From Pardosa pseudoannulata (Eukaryota; Arthropoda; Arachnida; Araneae; Lycosidae): a DNA stretch of 64,000 nt. Position numbers and translations under genes: made by a program. Positions 27,001-34,040 of the stretch are shown here, piece after piece; position 1 is the stretch's first letter, and each line of letters begins with the position of its first letter. The DNA is taken from the NCBI GenBank assembly GCA_032207245.1, contig CM063500.1, forward strand, positions 59,585,661 to 59,649,660, given 5' to 3'. The notes below the pieces were generated by a model. The model saw only the letters and a list, made by a program, of their open reading frames with translations. It ran no database searches and was not told where the DNA came from.

Positions 27001-27180
27001 AAATTTTTCAACGTTAACAATATTACGGAAAACTGTTTAAAAAAGAATAGAAAATCAGGAAATTATTTTCACCAGAGACAAATTCAACTTACCATTCATA
27101 TAATAGCCCTCTGGATAAACCATGGATTTTGAAACAGGAAATGGCGGTGACTCTCTGTCATATGGTTCTGAACCGTAGGT
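8850..27180 (-). CDS. da: E-protein (class I bHLH transcription factor), daughterless/TCF4-TCF12 family, 11 coding exons
   Basis: Nuclear transcription factor of the E-protein family. These proteins dimerise with themselves or with tissue-specific class II bHLH partners and bind CANNTG E-boxes. Coding exons: 27180-27093, 25575-25436, 23565-23481, 19785-19700, 17457-17251, 16381-16300, 14638-14458, 13070-12984, 12873-12722, 11099-10957 and 8885-8850. All have AG/GT borders and compatible phases. The total is 1287 nt, or 428 codons plus TGA. Visible in order: a [13 protein letters not shown] segment like TCF4 [28 protein letters not shown] like [21 protein letters not shown] like AVWSRNGG; the activation-domain-2 helix [14 protein letters not shown]; a Ser/basic linker; bHLH with [11 protein letters not shown]; and the hallmark QVRERNLNPK. 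The N-terminal activation domain 1 is not seen, so the model is 5'-incomplete or a short isoform. Family assignment is near certain; the orthologue among da-like paralogues is not resolved. Confidence 0.93.
9296..9352. repeat. TA/TG microsatellite
   Basis: TATATATG-TGTGTG-TATATA run, adjacent to the insertion point of duplicate B. Confidence 0.95.
9366..9784. repeat. Dispersed duplicate, copy B, flanked by 13-bp direct repeats
   Basis: Near-identical to 6938-7340. Bounded by CTATGTATGCATG at 9353-9365 and again at 9785-9797. This looks like a target-site duplication of retroposition length, inside the CAGGGTTCCCAC element. Confidence 0.75.
10262..10540. repeat. Repeat fragment with hAT-like TGTTAAACTCATGGCCC and duplicate of 7354-7472
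   Basis: AGGAATGTTAAACTCATGGCCC resembles the start of a hAT-type element. 10417-10533 repeats 7354-7472 (ATGTTCTTT.GGTTCTAG, CCACATACACTTGCTAAG). The boundaries are not resolved. Confidence 0.5.
10957..11099 (-). CDS. da: E-protein exon with ERNLNPK C-terminal hallmark
   Basis: 143-nt exon giving [17 protein letters not shown], matching RNLNPKAACLKRREEEK of the family, then the divergent tail [20 protein letters not shown] and [10 protein letters not shown]. The donor is [21 protein letters not shown] sits where vertebrates have the Pro/Gly/Met-rich terminal tail. Confidence 0.95.
11474..12676 (+). mobile_element. Tigger/pogo DNA transposon (internally deleted)
   Basis: Termini CAGTCGAATTCATTATAACG and, on the opposite strand, CAGTCGAACTCGTTTATAACG, flanked by TA. 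1203 bp is well below a full pogo/Tigger element because the 5' half of the transposase is gone. It is inserted in the E-protein intron between the HLH and ERNLNPK exons, in opposite orientation to the host gene. Confidence 0.93.
11705..12250 (+). pseudogene. Tigger transposase, C-terminal part
   Basis: An uninterrupted 181-codon frame. It starts close to [20 protein letters not shown], the family's third-Asp block (typical [17 protein letters not shown]), then [10 protein letters not shown] and an acidic C-terminal half rich in Asp/Glu and Thr. Missing are the N-terminal HTH_psq/CENP-B-type DNA-binding domain and the first catalytic Asp, so it cannot be an active transposase. The lack of stops suggests a fairly recent insertion. 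The first ATG is simply the first in frame; the original start lies in deleted sequence. Confidence 0.85.
12722..12873 (-). CDS. da: E-protein exon with helix-loop-helix
   Basis: 152-nt exon reading [20 protein letters not shown], then CSKTDRPPM, then [20 protein letters not shown]. Helix 1 is almost identical to the fly and vertebrate consensus. The loop between LH and TKL has nine residues, against seven (LKSDKPQ or LKSEKPQ) in fly Da and vertebrate E-proteins. It ends G|AA inside the Glu codon before RNLNPK. The intron on its far side contains a Tigger element. Confidence 0.97.
12984..13070 (-). CDS. da: E-protein exon with bHLH basic region
   Basis: 87-nt exon reading [18 protein letters not shown] then [11 protein letters not shown]. 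It corresponds to [27 protein letters not shown] of TCF4. The DNA-contacting Glu of the E-box half-site (NARER) and the flanking arginines are present. Acceptor AATTTAG, donor GAAAG|GTTAT. The exon splits the domain immediately after the basic region. Confidence 0.96.
14458..14638 (-). CDS. da: E-protein linker exon, Ser-rich then basic
   Basis: 181-nt exon encoding 59 complete codons between split codons. It has [19 protein letters not shown] followed by [10 protein letters not shown], a Ser/Asn run, and a basic end [19 protein letters not shown] contains a V-K-V-E core that fits the sumoylation consensus (inference only). The basic end just before the acidic [11 protein letters not shown] resembles the charged lead-in to the bHLH in other E-proteins. 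Confidence 0.88.
14761..14792. repeat. Perfect 15-bp inverted repeat with 2-nt loop
   Basis: GCTGTGAAAATATTT, CT, then its exact reverse complement. It lies in the intron 122 bp upstream (on the minus strand) of the exon starting at 14638. It could form a hairpin in the pre-mRNA; no function is claimed. Confidence 0.8.
15419..16150 (-). mobile_element. mariner element, internally deleted, copy 1
   Basis: Termini CAAGGTGCATCCAGAAAGTA and, reversed, CGAGACACATCCTGAAAGTA, each next to TA. 732 bp against about 1.3 kb for a complete mariner. It lies in the E-protein intron between exons 14638 and 16300. Confidence 0.9.
15519..16044 (-). pseudogene. mariner transposase remnant
   Basis: Reads [20 protein letters not shown] and, after the N-terminal part, [19 protein letters not shown] then IKQQSMY. 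This is the mariner block around the second catalytic Asp (usual [17 protein letters not shown]), with Asp changed to Asn and Trp to Gly. After a deletion, frames shift to the C-terminal [20 protein letters not shown] block. The first DNA-binding half and the third catalytic region are lost. Inactive. Confidence 0.88.
16300..16381 (-). CDS. da: E-protein linker exon
   Basis: 82-nt exon reading [19 protein letters not shown] then TVPTPQSFG. It joins in frame to the AD2 exon (ISQM|PPQNG) and the next exon (SF G|GP ISS). The linker is divergent in the family; support comes from phase, the TTTTCAG and TTTTG|GTAAG splice sites, and the uninterrupted frame. Confidence 0.85.
16560..16640. repeat. 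Three-copy short tandem repeat (about 23 bp)
   Basis: ATTACTATTGATA.AATAGAACG repeated three times with minor changes. Confidence 0.85.
16672..17227. repeat. Tandem intronic duplication (about 240-280 bp units)
   Basis: Units at 16672-16950 and 16988-17227. Both start with a poly-T run and TATATTGATGAGGGATTA, and both end with ATATCAATTTATAAC. Unit 2 has lost a short segment. It lies immediately downstream (minus strand) of the AD2 exon. Confidence 0.85.
17251..17457 (-). CDS. da: E-protein exon with activation domain 2 helix ([14 protein letters not shown])
   Basis: 207-nt, phase-0 exon of 69 codons. It starts [20 protein letters not shown], the near-invariant amphipathic segment of E-proteins (vertebrates RLDDAIHVLRNHA). 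A Gly/Ser/Asn/Pro-rich stretch follows, ending GVIPISQM. This helix is part of the loop-helix activation domain (AD2) that recruits co-activators in studied family members. The exon begins with AATCCAGT, repeating the last nine-base block of the preceding exon except for one base. Confidence 0.95.
17624..17971. mobile_element. MITE-like repeat with TCGGAAGCATTGGCACCTATG terminus, copy 1
   Basis: Shares TTTTACTTCTTGCTGGAATA, AATTATC.A..AGAGG, TTTTAGGG and the end ATCGGAAGCAT with 26572-26820 and 35065-35706. The copy at 35065 starts ATAGATGCCAACTCCC, matching the reverse of this end (CATAGGTGCCAA). No coding capacity. Confidence 0.65.
18647..18674. repeat. Poly-T run
   Basis: Homopolymer just before the second mariner copy; AT-rich background of unknown origin. 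Confidence 0.9.
18717..19441 (+). mobile_element. mariner element, internally deleted, copy 2
   Basis: Termini AGAGGCACATCCAGAAAGCA / TGAGGCACATCCAGAAAGTA, flanked by TA on both sides. 725 bp. Opposite orientation to copy 1 and in the next intron but one of the E-protein gene. Its gross internal structure matches copy 1. Confidence 0.9.
18830..19340 (+). pseudogene. mariner transposase remnant
   Basis: Degenerate frames recover [17 protein letters not shown], then [18 protein letters not shown] and TKQQSMHW, then a GTVFWDRK-like piece. Stops and frameshifts interrupt it. The catalytic Asp of GDETWIS reads Asn, as in copy 1, and the segment carrying the third catalytic Asp is missing. Confidence 0.85.
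19700..19785 (-). CDS. da: E-protein exon with GPNWSRN motif and tandem NAGNAG acceptor
   Basis: 86-nt exon reading (T)[18 protein letters not shown] then [10 protein letters not shown], like TAVWSRNGG of TCF4. The acceptor is TTTCCAGCAG, so splicing at either AG keeps the frame: use of the first gives Thr-Val-Gly, and use of the second gives Ile-Gly at the junction. The first is used here because it restores the family's T-A/V residues. The donor is CCAGTG|GTAAG. Confidence 0.9.
20661..20687. repeat. Poly-A run
   Basis: 27-nt homopolymer in the intron between exons 19785 and 23481. The rest of 19790-20930 is AT-rich with no gene seen. Confidence 0.9.
20932..21449. mobile_element. Possible piggyBac-type relic
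   Basis: Left end TTAACTTCTTGCCTTATGAA, right end (reversed) TTACCCCTTTGCCTTAAAAC: imperfect inverted termini starting at a TTAA/TTAC site. On the minus strand a short acidic peptide ([18 protein letters not shown], with DLDTSDDS) resembles the acidic N-terminus of piggyBac-type transposases. Stops interrupt it. Tentative. Confidence 0.4.
21450..23020. other. AT-rich intron sequence, no exon seen
   Basis: Contains a (TTA)n run near 22640-22665 and a CTCTCTATATAAAATCTTTTGATTGTG segment at about 22270, in the style of a Helitron-like 5' end but without further support. Confidence 0.45.
23021..23070. repeat. (TA)n-(GA)n microsatellite
   Basis: TA run followed by GAGAGA, within an intron. Confidence 0.95.
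23481..23565 (-). CDS. da: E-protein exon with [14 protein letters not shown] motif
   Basis: 85-nt exon bounded by AACAG and GCGA|GTAAGTATG. It reads [19 protein letters not shown] then ISSPPPPLA, and aligns with [21 protein letters not shown] of vertebrate E-proteins. The GDALGKALASIYS block that precedes this in vertebrates is not encoded here. Because exon phases already match (0/0), that block is either absent or on an alternative exon I could not see in 23566-25435. Confidence 0.88.
23735..23830. repeat. Tandem duplication of about 47 bp
   Basis: TATAGAAGGACGAGACTC.TTTATT.GA.AAGG.GTTG occurs twice in a row. Intronic. Confidence 0.85.
24010..24200. repeat. Two poly-T runs
   Basis: Runs at about 24010-24044 and 24172-24197. 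The remainder of the intron up to 25435 shows no exon-like segment. Confidence 0.85.
25436..25575 (-). CDS. da: E-protein exon, Ser/Asn/Pro-rich region
   Basis: 140-nt exon after a strong CTTTTCTTTTTCAG acceptor, ending GATTTGTTG|GTAAG in phase 0. It reads [16 protein letters not shown], then a Pro/Ala/Tyr-rich stretch ending MYMPSDLL. This aligns with DGHHSSDPWSSSSGMNQPG of TCF4. The section is low-complexity and lies in the poorly conserved activation region, so identity rests on order, phase and the DPW/DTW-Ser motif. Confidence 0.85.
26572..26820. mobile_element. MITE-like repeat (ATCGGAAGCATTG terminus), copy 2
   Basis: Shares the TTAGACAG.TTGTCTAAAATC, CTTGCTGGAATACAGAATTATCGA and CCGAT.....ATCGGAAACACAC blocks with 35065-35706. 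Ends ATATCGGAAGCATTGTCACTTATGC. The small open frame inside it is not a gene. Confidence 0.65.
27093..27180 (-). CDS. da: E-protein exon with [13 protein letters not shown] segment
   Basis: First coding exon identified in the window. It enters in phase 0 after TTTATAG and leaves in phase 1 at GAATG|GTAAG. It reads [18 protein letters not shown] then [12 protein letters not shown]. This matches vertebrate TCF4 where the short TCF4-A isoform joins the shared body (DYNRESPGYPSSKP...FFMQ). The in-frame ATG at codon 20 (context AAATCCATGG) could start a short isoform of 409 residues. The upstream coding exon for a long isoform was not found. Confidence 0.85.
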
Positions 27181-27327
27181 CTATAAAGGAAATGAAATAA
27201 ATATAACACAAATATAAATAGAAGCTTGAAATTGCAAAATTAATGCGTTTTAGAAATGTGTAATGCAAAGTATTATCTAAAACATTATTAATCAGTTCTA
27301 AAAATATATAAATGCTGCTGCAGAGTA

Positions 27328-27525
27328 TTCGGGATTCTAAATAAGAAAATATTTTCTGAACACACTACAAAATTTTCAGAAAAAGTATACGCTACTCATT
27401 TACAATAAAAACTATATTAAGGTTAATTTCTGGATGTCAAAACTAGAGCTGGATGATATCTCAATTTTAATATCGTGATTTATCGTTTGCCAATTATCAA
27501 TACATTAATATGTTCTAATATATAT
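27328..27525. repeat. Dispersed repeat (AGAGCTGGATGATATC), copy 1
   Basis: Near copy at 59340-59520: shared TCAGAAAAAGTATACGC.ACTCATT and AACTAGAGCTGGATGATATC. Probably an old transposon fragment; class not determined. Confidence 0.6.
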
Positions 27526-28051
27526 CACTTTACCATAAAGTTGCAAATATAAGTGTGTTCTGTATAAAATAATAAATACACATATATCAATATGTGTGTT
27601 GGTTATCTAGAAAACAAAAATTTAAATTTTAACATATTCATTTAAAAAAGAAAATCACATAGTATGTTATTACTGTTCTTAGGTAGAAAAAAGATTTGTG
27701 GACGCGGAAGAAAAGAAAAAAAAAAGGGTGAGAACTTTCTGATTATCTTCAAAATTAATTTACATATTTTATTTGCAGGGGAAGATGGTTTAAAAAAAAA
27801 CTTTTTTATAATTTTCGGAACAAACTCGCACAAGTTTTCAGAAAATTCAGAAATTTTCGGATCAGAATCATCCTCTGATAATACACAAAACTTTTAATAC
27901 AGATTGCTACATTAATGCATTTTAGAATTATGTGTAATGGCAAAGTGTTACCTACAACATTAGTAATCAGTACTAAAATATATAAATACCGCTGCAGAGT
28001 CAATGCAATAAGCATATCAATAGTCGACGCCCGATGAATATGTATACTTAC

Positions 28052-28079
28052 GATCCCATTCCGAATTTATTTTCGAATG
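28052..28079 (-). other. Candidate 28-nt non-coding leader exon of the E-protein gene
   Basis: On the minus strand a pyrimidine tract (TTTTCTTTTTTTAAG) precedes 28 nt followed by a near-perfect donor GATC|GTAAGTATAC. The reading frame needed to enter the next exon (phase 0) has a TAA, so it can only be 5' UTR. An ATG inside it is out of frame with the main ORF. If real, translation would start at the internal ATG of exon 27180-27093. Splice-site quality is the only evidence. Confidence 0.35.
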
Positions 28080-28119
28080 CTTAAAAAAAGAAAATCAGTC
28101 ATTCGAAAGTAGAGCAGGT

Positions 28120-28340
28120 GTCTAAAGGGTAAATTTAAAAGTAACCATACCTCGAAACTGGGGAAAAGTGTAGAGCAAAATAAACACCAGGACTTTTTCG
28201 GAAAGCACCTCTCTGCCTCGCGAAAAGAACCAAAACAATACAACGCCTCCTACCCTATAGCAAAAACCCTCCTAGCCTCTTCCCACCGTCGTTGTCACAG
28301 TACTCAGAAATAATCGAACGAACGTGGCAAATGCCGGCCA
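28120..28340 (-). promoter_or_regulatory. GC-raised block, candidate short-isoform promoter/leader
   Basis: Clearly richer in G+C and CpG than its surroundings (for example CGTTCGTTCG, TTTTCGCGAG on the minus strand) and free of recognised repeats. It lies 1 kb upstream of the first identified E-protein exon and just upstream of the candidate leader exon. A possible donor TTCGAG|GTATGG closes it. Vertebrate TCF4 has an internal promoter at the equivalent place (TCF4-A). Promoter function is inferred. Confidence 0.35.
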
Positions 28341-29910
28341 AGTAAATTCTTTTCAATTTCGTAAGGCGGATATTTTACTTCTTTTTTTTAAAGTTCCCTT
28401 ACGTAGGTAGAAAGGTTTGTTTATTTTTTTAATCTCGTGTCGCCGAACGCCACTGAATAGAATTCCGTTCAAGAAAATATAACCAAATAAATAGGTAGCA
28501 CTGAATCAGGAATCTCTTCTTAACGCTGTACAATCTAACCAAACTAATAAAGTTTTATATTTAAAAAAATAAATAAAAAGGAAATGATGATACATAGGTC
28601 AGAACATAAATAACGATTATAACATAAACCTCTTACAAAATCTGTAATCACAGGCTTGCAACTACTGAGGTACTTTCAAAAAGGTGAGAAAAGTGACAAA
28701 TAATATAGAATAAGAAACTAAAAAGTGACTAAACATCGGAAAAAAAAAGCGATAGATGCTATTATTAATATTTTTCTACTTATTTTAACTCTAAATCAAA
28801 TGATTCATGCAAGACATGATTTTAGCGCCAAAAATACAAAAAAGGTTAAAAATTTTGTTTAACACAACTCAACATGGCTTTTTATTCAAGAAGTTCTATA
28901 AATTAGATTTGAATACATACAATACATTAATTTTATAATCACAATTTTCAGCATATATTAATGATGTTTTGAAATAGGTACATAGTTATAATAGATTAGA
29001 GTATATAAACAAAAATTGTGAAGAAAAAGAAAACGAGAAATGTGTGCTTAGACGTAAATTACTTTAATGAATTAAATGTACATTCCAGTACAAATGTATC
29101 TTTCAGGAACTTGACTTTTTAAAATCACTAAATTCTAGAAACCATATGACTAATTACATTTTAATAAGAAAAACAAGATTAGAGCATCACATTTTTGGTC
29201 TTTTATTAAAATCTTTTGTTATTAATGAGGAATTTGCACATGTGGGGGATTCGAACAACTTAGTGTTTTTCTGGTAATTTCAGACTCGTAGATTCCAAAA
29301 ATGTTCTCAAAAATGTAAAAAACTAGGTCCATCATTTAAAAAATTAATTTTAAAGTTAAGCGAAAATCACGTGACATCAAAAAGCTCCGTGATTGGTTGT
29401 GATGTCATCGTTCATGCAGACCAGTATTTTTGTATTGCTTTTAAGCGCGCACTATTTTCCGATTTTGTTTTTGCAAGTTCCTGAAATTTTCTAGCTATCA
29501 AAATTTATTTTTATTTAAACCTGAATGTTTATTTTATCGATCTAGATAGCTTAGTTATCTCAATTTGTCATAAATGTCTCTTCTACCTGGATTTACCAAT
29601 CAGACAACCTCCCGAAAATTGACAGCATGTCAATGTTTTCTTTCTTGGCAAAAAAACCCGGATTTTATGGGAGCAGAAATACGAGGAATTAAAACCCAAA
29701 TGTGTGTAAAATCATTTATATTTTTTTTTCCAATTTTACTTAACATGTATTAATACTTTATTCATGCTAAACACAGCTCTTTTGTTTGTGAACACAAACA
29801 AGTCAAATAAATATACATATATCATATACATACACATTTGTAGTTGCATCGTTTTTTATAAATAGAGACGGATGTAATATTAAAATAAAAATTAGAGGAG
29901 GTATTTTTTG

Positions 29911-29980
29911 TGAGACCGGTCTCATTAGCCTTCGTGTTGCAAAAAGTAGACCGTAGCATTCCAAAACCAAACCAAAACAA
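29911..29980 (+). repeat. SINE 3' fragment (nested)
   Basis: TCTCATTAGCCTTCGTGTTGC, AAAAAGTAGACCGTAGCATT and CCAAAACCAAACC match the 3' part of the tRNA-derived SINE at 39331-39504. It lacks the promoter half. It is inside the THAP element. Confidence 0.8.
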
Positions 29981-30398
29981 AATCAATTCTTAGATATTTT
30001 AAATATGATGAAAAGAAATTTAAAATCTTTAAATGGCTTTACTTAATTATTTATACATAAATGTATAAAATTTCTCAAATTAAATTTAATTTTTAAAGTA
30101 ATATAATTATTAAGTATTTTAAAAATATTATACTTTTTTTTTCAAATTAGTCACCAATTTAATCGAAAAATATCACTGTTACATTTGATACATAAGAAAG
30201 TATGCATCTCTGAAGAAAATATTTATAATACCTTGAAAATACATAACTTTCCCCTCCCCCGAGTTATTTATTAGATTATTTATATGTTTTTCGATATTTA
30301 TATGCTTTATAAAATATTTATTGTACTTGAACTCTGTGATAATACTCGAAAATTAGCAGTTTTAAAAGTTAAATAGCAGTGGTTAATCAACAATCCTT

Positions 30399-30686
30399 TT
30401 AAAGGTATAGATGTATTTTATATACTTTAATTGTCCTAAAATAGTAATATTTAAACAAATGCAAGCATTTATTTACCGAAAAATGGTCTTCACAAACCCA
30501 TAGAGATGATTTATATGATAATTTGAGGTTTAATTTCTCATCTCTTTTCATCTCAGTTGTCCAGATTTTACGTGTATGTGGGTCTTTTGGGACGCTGAAA
30601 AATATCTTCTCATTGCAATTAGTTGTTGTATTTTTACAGAGTGGCACAATACAATATTTAGAGTATGATTTTTTAATGCCAGACAT
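30399..30686 (-). pseudogene. THAP zinc-finger N-terminus of a transposase
   Basis: 95-codon frame. MSGIKKSYSKYCIVPLCKN gives the first Cys pair (C-x4-C), then FFSVPKDPHTRKIWTTEM with the conserved Pro and Trp, and WVCEDHFS completes C2CH with Cys and His. These are the signature residues of a THAP DNA-binding domain, normally at the extreme N-terminus, as here. The frame then runs into AT-rich sequence with no catalytic domain. A host THAP protein is unlikely given its place inside an element with matching inverted repeats. Confidence 0.8.
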
Positions 30687-31175
30687 AACAAAAAAATGCT
30701 ATTATATGCGATACTTTACACAAAAAACAAATTTAAAAGTCGCCTTTTAACATGTAAACAGCATAGGAGCTCGGTGTTTACATGAACGATGACGTCACAA
30801 ACTCGGCGGAGATAAAGTAGCGTTTTTGAGAGACGTTAAAGAGTCCACTATAAAACCCATTAGAAATCACTCATTAGGCCCCCAAATGAAAGAAAAATAG
30901 CTACTGTCCTGCTTACTTTTTTGTCTTCTATCGTTTAAAATCAAAATTAGAAAACGTGAAAATTCCTCATTCAGATTTTCTTTTTTCAACAAGAGACTTT
31001 TGCTGTGATACACCATGAAAAAAGTGACGGAATTGCAAGCCTGTAATCACGAATGAATAAATTCCATCCAAGGAAATGTTAGGCGGTTATAATCCAACAA
31101 AAGTAATGAAGTTTAAAACTTTTAAAAAAGATAGAAATGAACACAGTTAAGAACAGAAGTGCGATTTAAGATATC

Positions 31176-31207
31176 GCCATAGATTAAAAAAAAATTTAAT
31201 CTATGGC
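31176..31207. repeat. Short perfect inverted repeat
   Basis: GCCATAGATTAAA and its exact reverse complement are separated by a short A-run. Confidence 0.8.
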
Positions 31208-31596
31208 ATAATTTAAAAGAAAAAAAAAACTTATGAAAGTTTTATTTTTCAAACTTATTACTGATACTTAGTAAATAAATATGCAATAACCTACTAAAAA
31301 GTAAAAATGTTTTTTAGATGTACAAGAGCCAATTATAAGTTGAAAATATAATAAAAGATTATTCTAGAGAAAAATATTACCAAGCGTCAAAAATATTATG
31401 TTCCCCTTTAAATTTAAAGTGTTATTTCACCACGTAGAAGATCATTTAAGTGTGAAAGTTTCCCCTCTCCATTCACATATTGCAATATATTCGACCAATA
31501 ACTAGAATCTTGCTATTACACACAACAGTAATTTAATGGTATATTGAAGCATTATAATTACTTCAGTAGCATTGTTTAGTTAACAGCAATCATCAA

Positions 31597-32730
31597 TCAT
31601 ACAAATTAACAATCAGTTACTTCAGTGACAGTAAATTATGTTATAATTCAAGGAATTATAACATAGTTAAGATTCTATAATTTATAGAATATGTTACGCA
31701 ATGGTTTCATTCTAAGTGCAAACCATTTTTTTTTTTTTTAAACCGTATTACAGGGTTTCTAACACCACTCATTCTCAGTAATTTTGAATAAACGCAAATT
31801 AAAAAACGTGCAGATACAACGTCATAAATTTAATCTCAGTGGTATTACAAATCACTTTCGAAAAACACATCCATCAGAATAAGATATTACACAGCTATAA
31901 AGCTCATTGCCTGAACTCACTTTTTTTTCTTCTTTACTCATGTGGAGACATTGTTGCCAACATGAAATACAAAGTTTAATAGAAATTAACAACCAGTTAC
32001 TTTCGTGACAGTTATATTATAATTATATTATAATTCAAGGAATCGAGCTTAGTTAATATTCTATAATTTACAGCAGAATATATGAAGCTACGGTTTCATA
32101 CTATGTGCAAACCATTTTTTTACCGTATTACACAGCTTGAACACCACTCATTCCCAGTAATTTTGAATAAACGCAAATTCCAAAATGTCCAGATACAACG
32201 TCATAAATTAAATCTCAGAGGTATTACAAATTACTTTCGAAAAATACAATCCGTCAGAATAAGACATTAAACAATTACAAAACTTATCGTCTGAACTCTT
32301 TTTTCTCATCTTTTCTCGTATTGGCAGATTGTTGCCAACTTAAAATGCAAAGTTTCATAGAAATTAACAGTTACTCCCGTGACAGTAAATTATATTACAA
32401 TTCGAGGAATCATAGCATAGTTAAGATTCTATAATTTACATATTATATTACGCAACGGTTTCATACTAAGTACAAACCATTTTTTTTTTTACCGTATTAC
32501 ACAGTTTGAACACCACTCATCCCCAGTTATTTTGAATAAACGCAAATTCCAAAACGTCCAGATACAACGCCATAAATTAAATCTCAGCGGTATTACAAAT
32601 TACTTTCGAAAAACACATCCGTCAGAATAAGATATTACACAGCTATAAAGCTCATTGCCTGAACTCAAATTTTTTTCTCCTTTTCTCATGTGGAGACATT
32701 GTTGCCAACTTAAAATGCAAAGTTTCACTT
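31597..32730. repeat. Three-unit tandem array, about 370-380 bp per unit
   Basis: AACACCACTCATTC.CAGT starts at 31761, 32140 and 32509. Units also share ATTAACA..CAGTTAC, TTTTGAATAAACGCAAATT, AGATACAACG.CATAAAT, TCAGAATAAGA.ATTA and a TTTTCTC block. The origin is unknown. The 62-codon open frame within unit 2 is not a gene. Confidence 0.88.
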
Positions 32731-32744
32731 GCAGCTTTATCGAA

Positions 32745-33030
32745 TAGCTTTTTAGTTTTTATTCTTTTCTTGGACCGAGAGTTGCCTCCCCCCAACTCAT
32801 TAATTAACCGTCACCTCGATTTTTGACAGCGGCAACGCTCGTTTTTAGTTCACTCACTCGGAAATTAAAAGATGATGACACTTGTTACGTAGGGCAGATG
32901 CATGAATTAATTTCGGGTGCGCGGGACGTCCGACACACACATTTTTATTCTACCTCCTACAGATGTAATTGTTTATTATTGGATTCGATCGGCTCATTTT
33001 TCAGTGCCTACGGTTTGAGATGATGATAAA
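32745..33030. promoter_or_regulatory. GC-raised, repeat-poor block
   Basis: Contains GTGCGCGGGACGTCCGACAC and AGCGGCAACGCTCG in an AT-rich setting, with donor-like CCGA|GTGAGTGAA on the minus strand. Could be a regulatory or leader region of the E-protein gene, or simply unique sequence. Weak evidence. Confidence 0.2.
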
Positions 33031-33294
33031 ATCGTTAATTAAACAATTCCAGAGGAACATTAAAAACGGAGATACTTAAAACAGTGTTCACATCGACCTG
33101 GAAAGTCAGGGAATAGCAAAATGGTCAGAAATATTTATCAAAAGTCAGGGAAAGAGCAACAATAAAATAAAATAAAAAATAGAGAAATATAGATGAAAAG
33201 ATGAAACAAATCAGAAAAGCTGCTGAATTAGGAGGAGGGGCAAATTACTAACTAAATTCATTGGAGGGGAAAGAAAACATAGTAAAGCTTAATA

Positions 33295-33876
33295 CAATAG
33301 AACCTCTTTAACGACCCCACGATACAACAACCCCTTCGTTAGAACGACCATCTTAAAAAGTTCCAATAATTTAACCATAGGAATAATGTTAATTTTGAAT
33401 CATTACAACGACCCCAAGCGTATTATTTTTTCGTTACAGCGACCGCCAATTTTAGTCCGCAGAACTCATAAGCACGTGGGCTATTTCAAAATTATTGTAC
33501 TGTGGTGCAACTTCGAATCCGACGACGGAGAAGAAATCGTCCAAGCTTTTGAAAAAGAGAATGAAAAAGAAGCCTTCAATGCCATCAATGTCTTTCGTCA
33601 ATATTTTGAAGGACAATTTAATTCTGAAGATTTCCTTCAAAATCTAACGGATATGGAATCAGTGATAATGAAAAATTTCCAAATGAACTTGAAACAGACG
33701 TAAATCAAATACTTTTTTTTTTTTTTCAAAAATTCAGTAATGGAAATACAAATAAATAGAAGTGTTGTTCTCTTGGTATGTACTGTTGCATAATTTCTTT
33801 CCTCAATTTTTTAAAATTATTTTTTCAATTTGTTACAATGACCAACCACAGAGGTCCTTATACCGAGGTTCTACTG
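33295..33876 (+). mobile_element. Tigger/pogo remnant
   Basis: Termini CAATAGAACCTCTTTAACGA and, reversed, CAGTAGAACCTCGGTATAAG, each beside TA. Repeated ACGACC-type motifs near the left end. 582 bp, so only the C-terminal transposase part is kept. A different lineage from the element at 11474. Confidence 0.85.
33386..33703 (+). pseudogene. Tigger transposase C-terminus
   Basis: The end of the frame reads ESDDGEEIVQAFEKENEKE then AFNAINVFRQYFEGQFNSED. This is the acidic tail with an Ala/Phe helix typical of Tigger/Jerky-type proteins after the DDE domain. Upstream codons are terminal-repeat sequence, not protein. No catalytic residues remain. Confidence 0.6.
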
Positions 33877-34040
33877 TATTTAAACCTTTTAAATTATTTG
33901 TTAAAAATATAGGTTTAATTTAAGTAGAAGTTTAAGCATATTGAGTTAAATCTCTTTTTTTCCTTTATGAATTCATAATGGTTTTACTTTCATTTGTATT
34001 TCAAAGAAAAGATTGCGGCAAGTTATTTAATGCAATATAT

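Larger units (their letters stand above)
29227..30968 (-). mobile_element. THAP-domain DNA transposon nested in hAT copy 2
   Basis: Terminal inverted repeats GAGGAATTTGCAC / GAGGAATTTTCAC. Exact insertion borders are visible by comparison with other hAT copies and leave a duplicated AT. Subterminal inverted repeats GTGATGTCATCGTTCATG and GTGACGTCATCGTTCATG face each other at about 29398 and 30780. It carries a THAP-type zinc finger on the minus strand. At 1742 bp, with no complete transposase visible, it is likely a deletion derivative. Superfamily (P-like, Kolobok-like or other) is unresolved. Confidence 0.8.
28652..31042. mobile_element. hAT-type AGGCTTGCAA family, copy 2, split by a THAP transposon
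   Basis: Flanked by an exact 8-bp duplication GTAATCAC (28644-28651 and 31043-31050). Ends AGGCTTGCAA / TTGCAAGCCT. The host sequence TTATTAATTCAG is interrupted by the element at 29227-30968. Without it the copy is about 650 bp, like the others. Confidence 0.9.
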
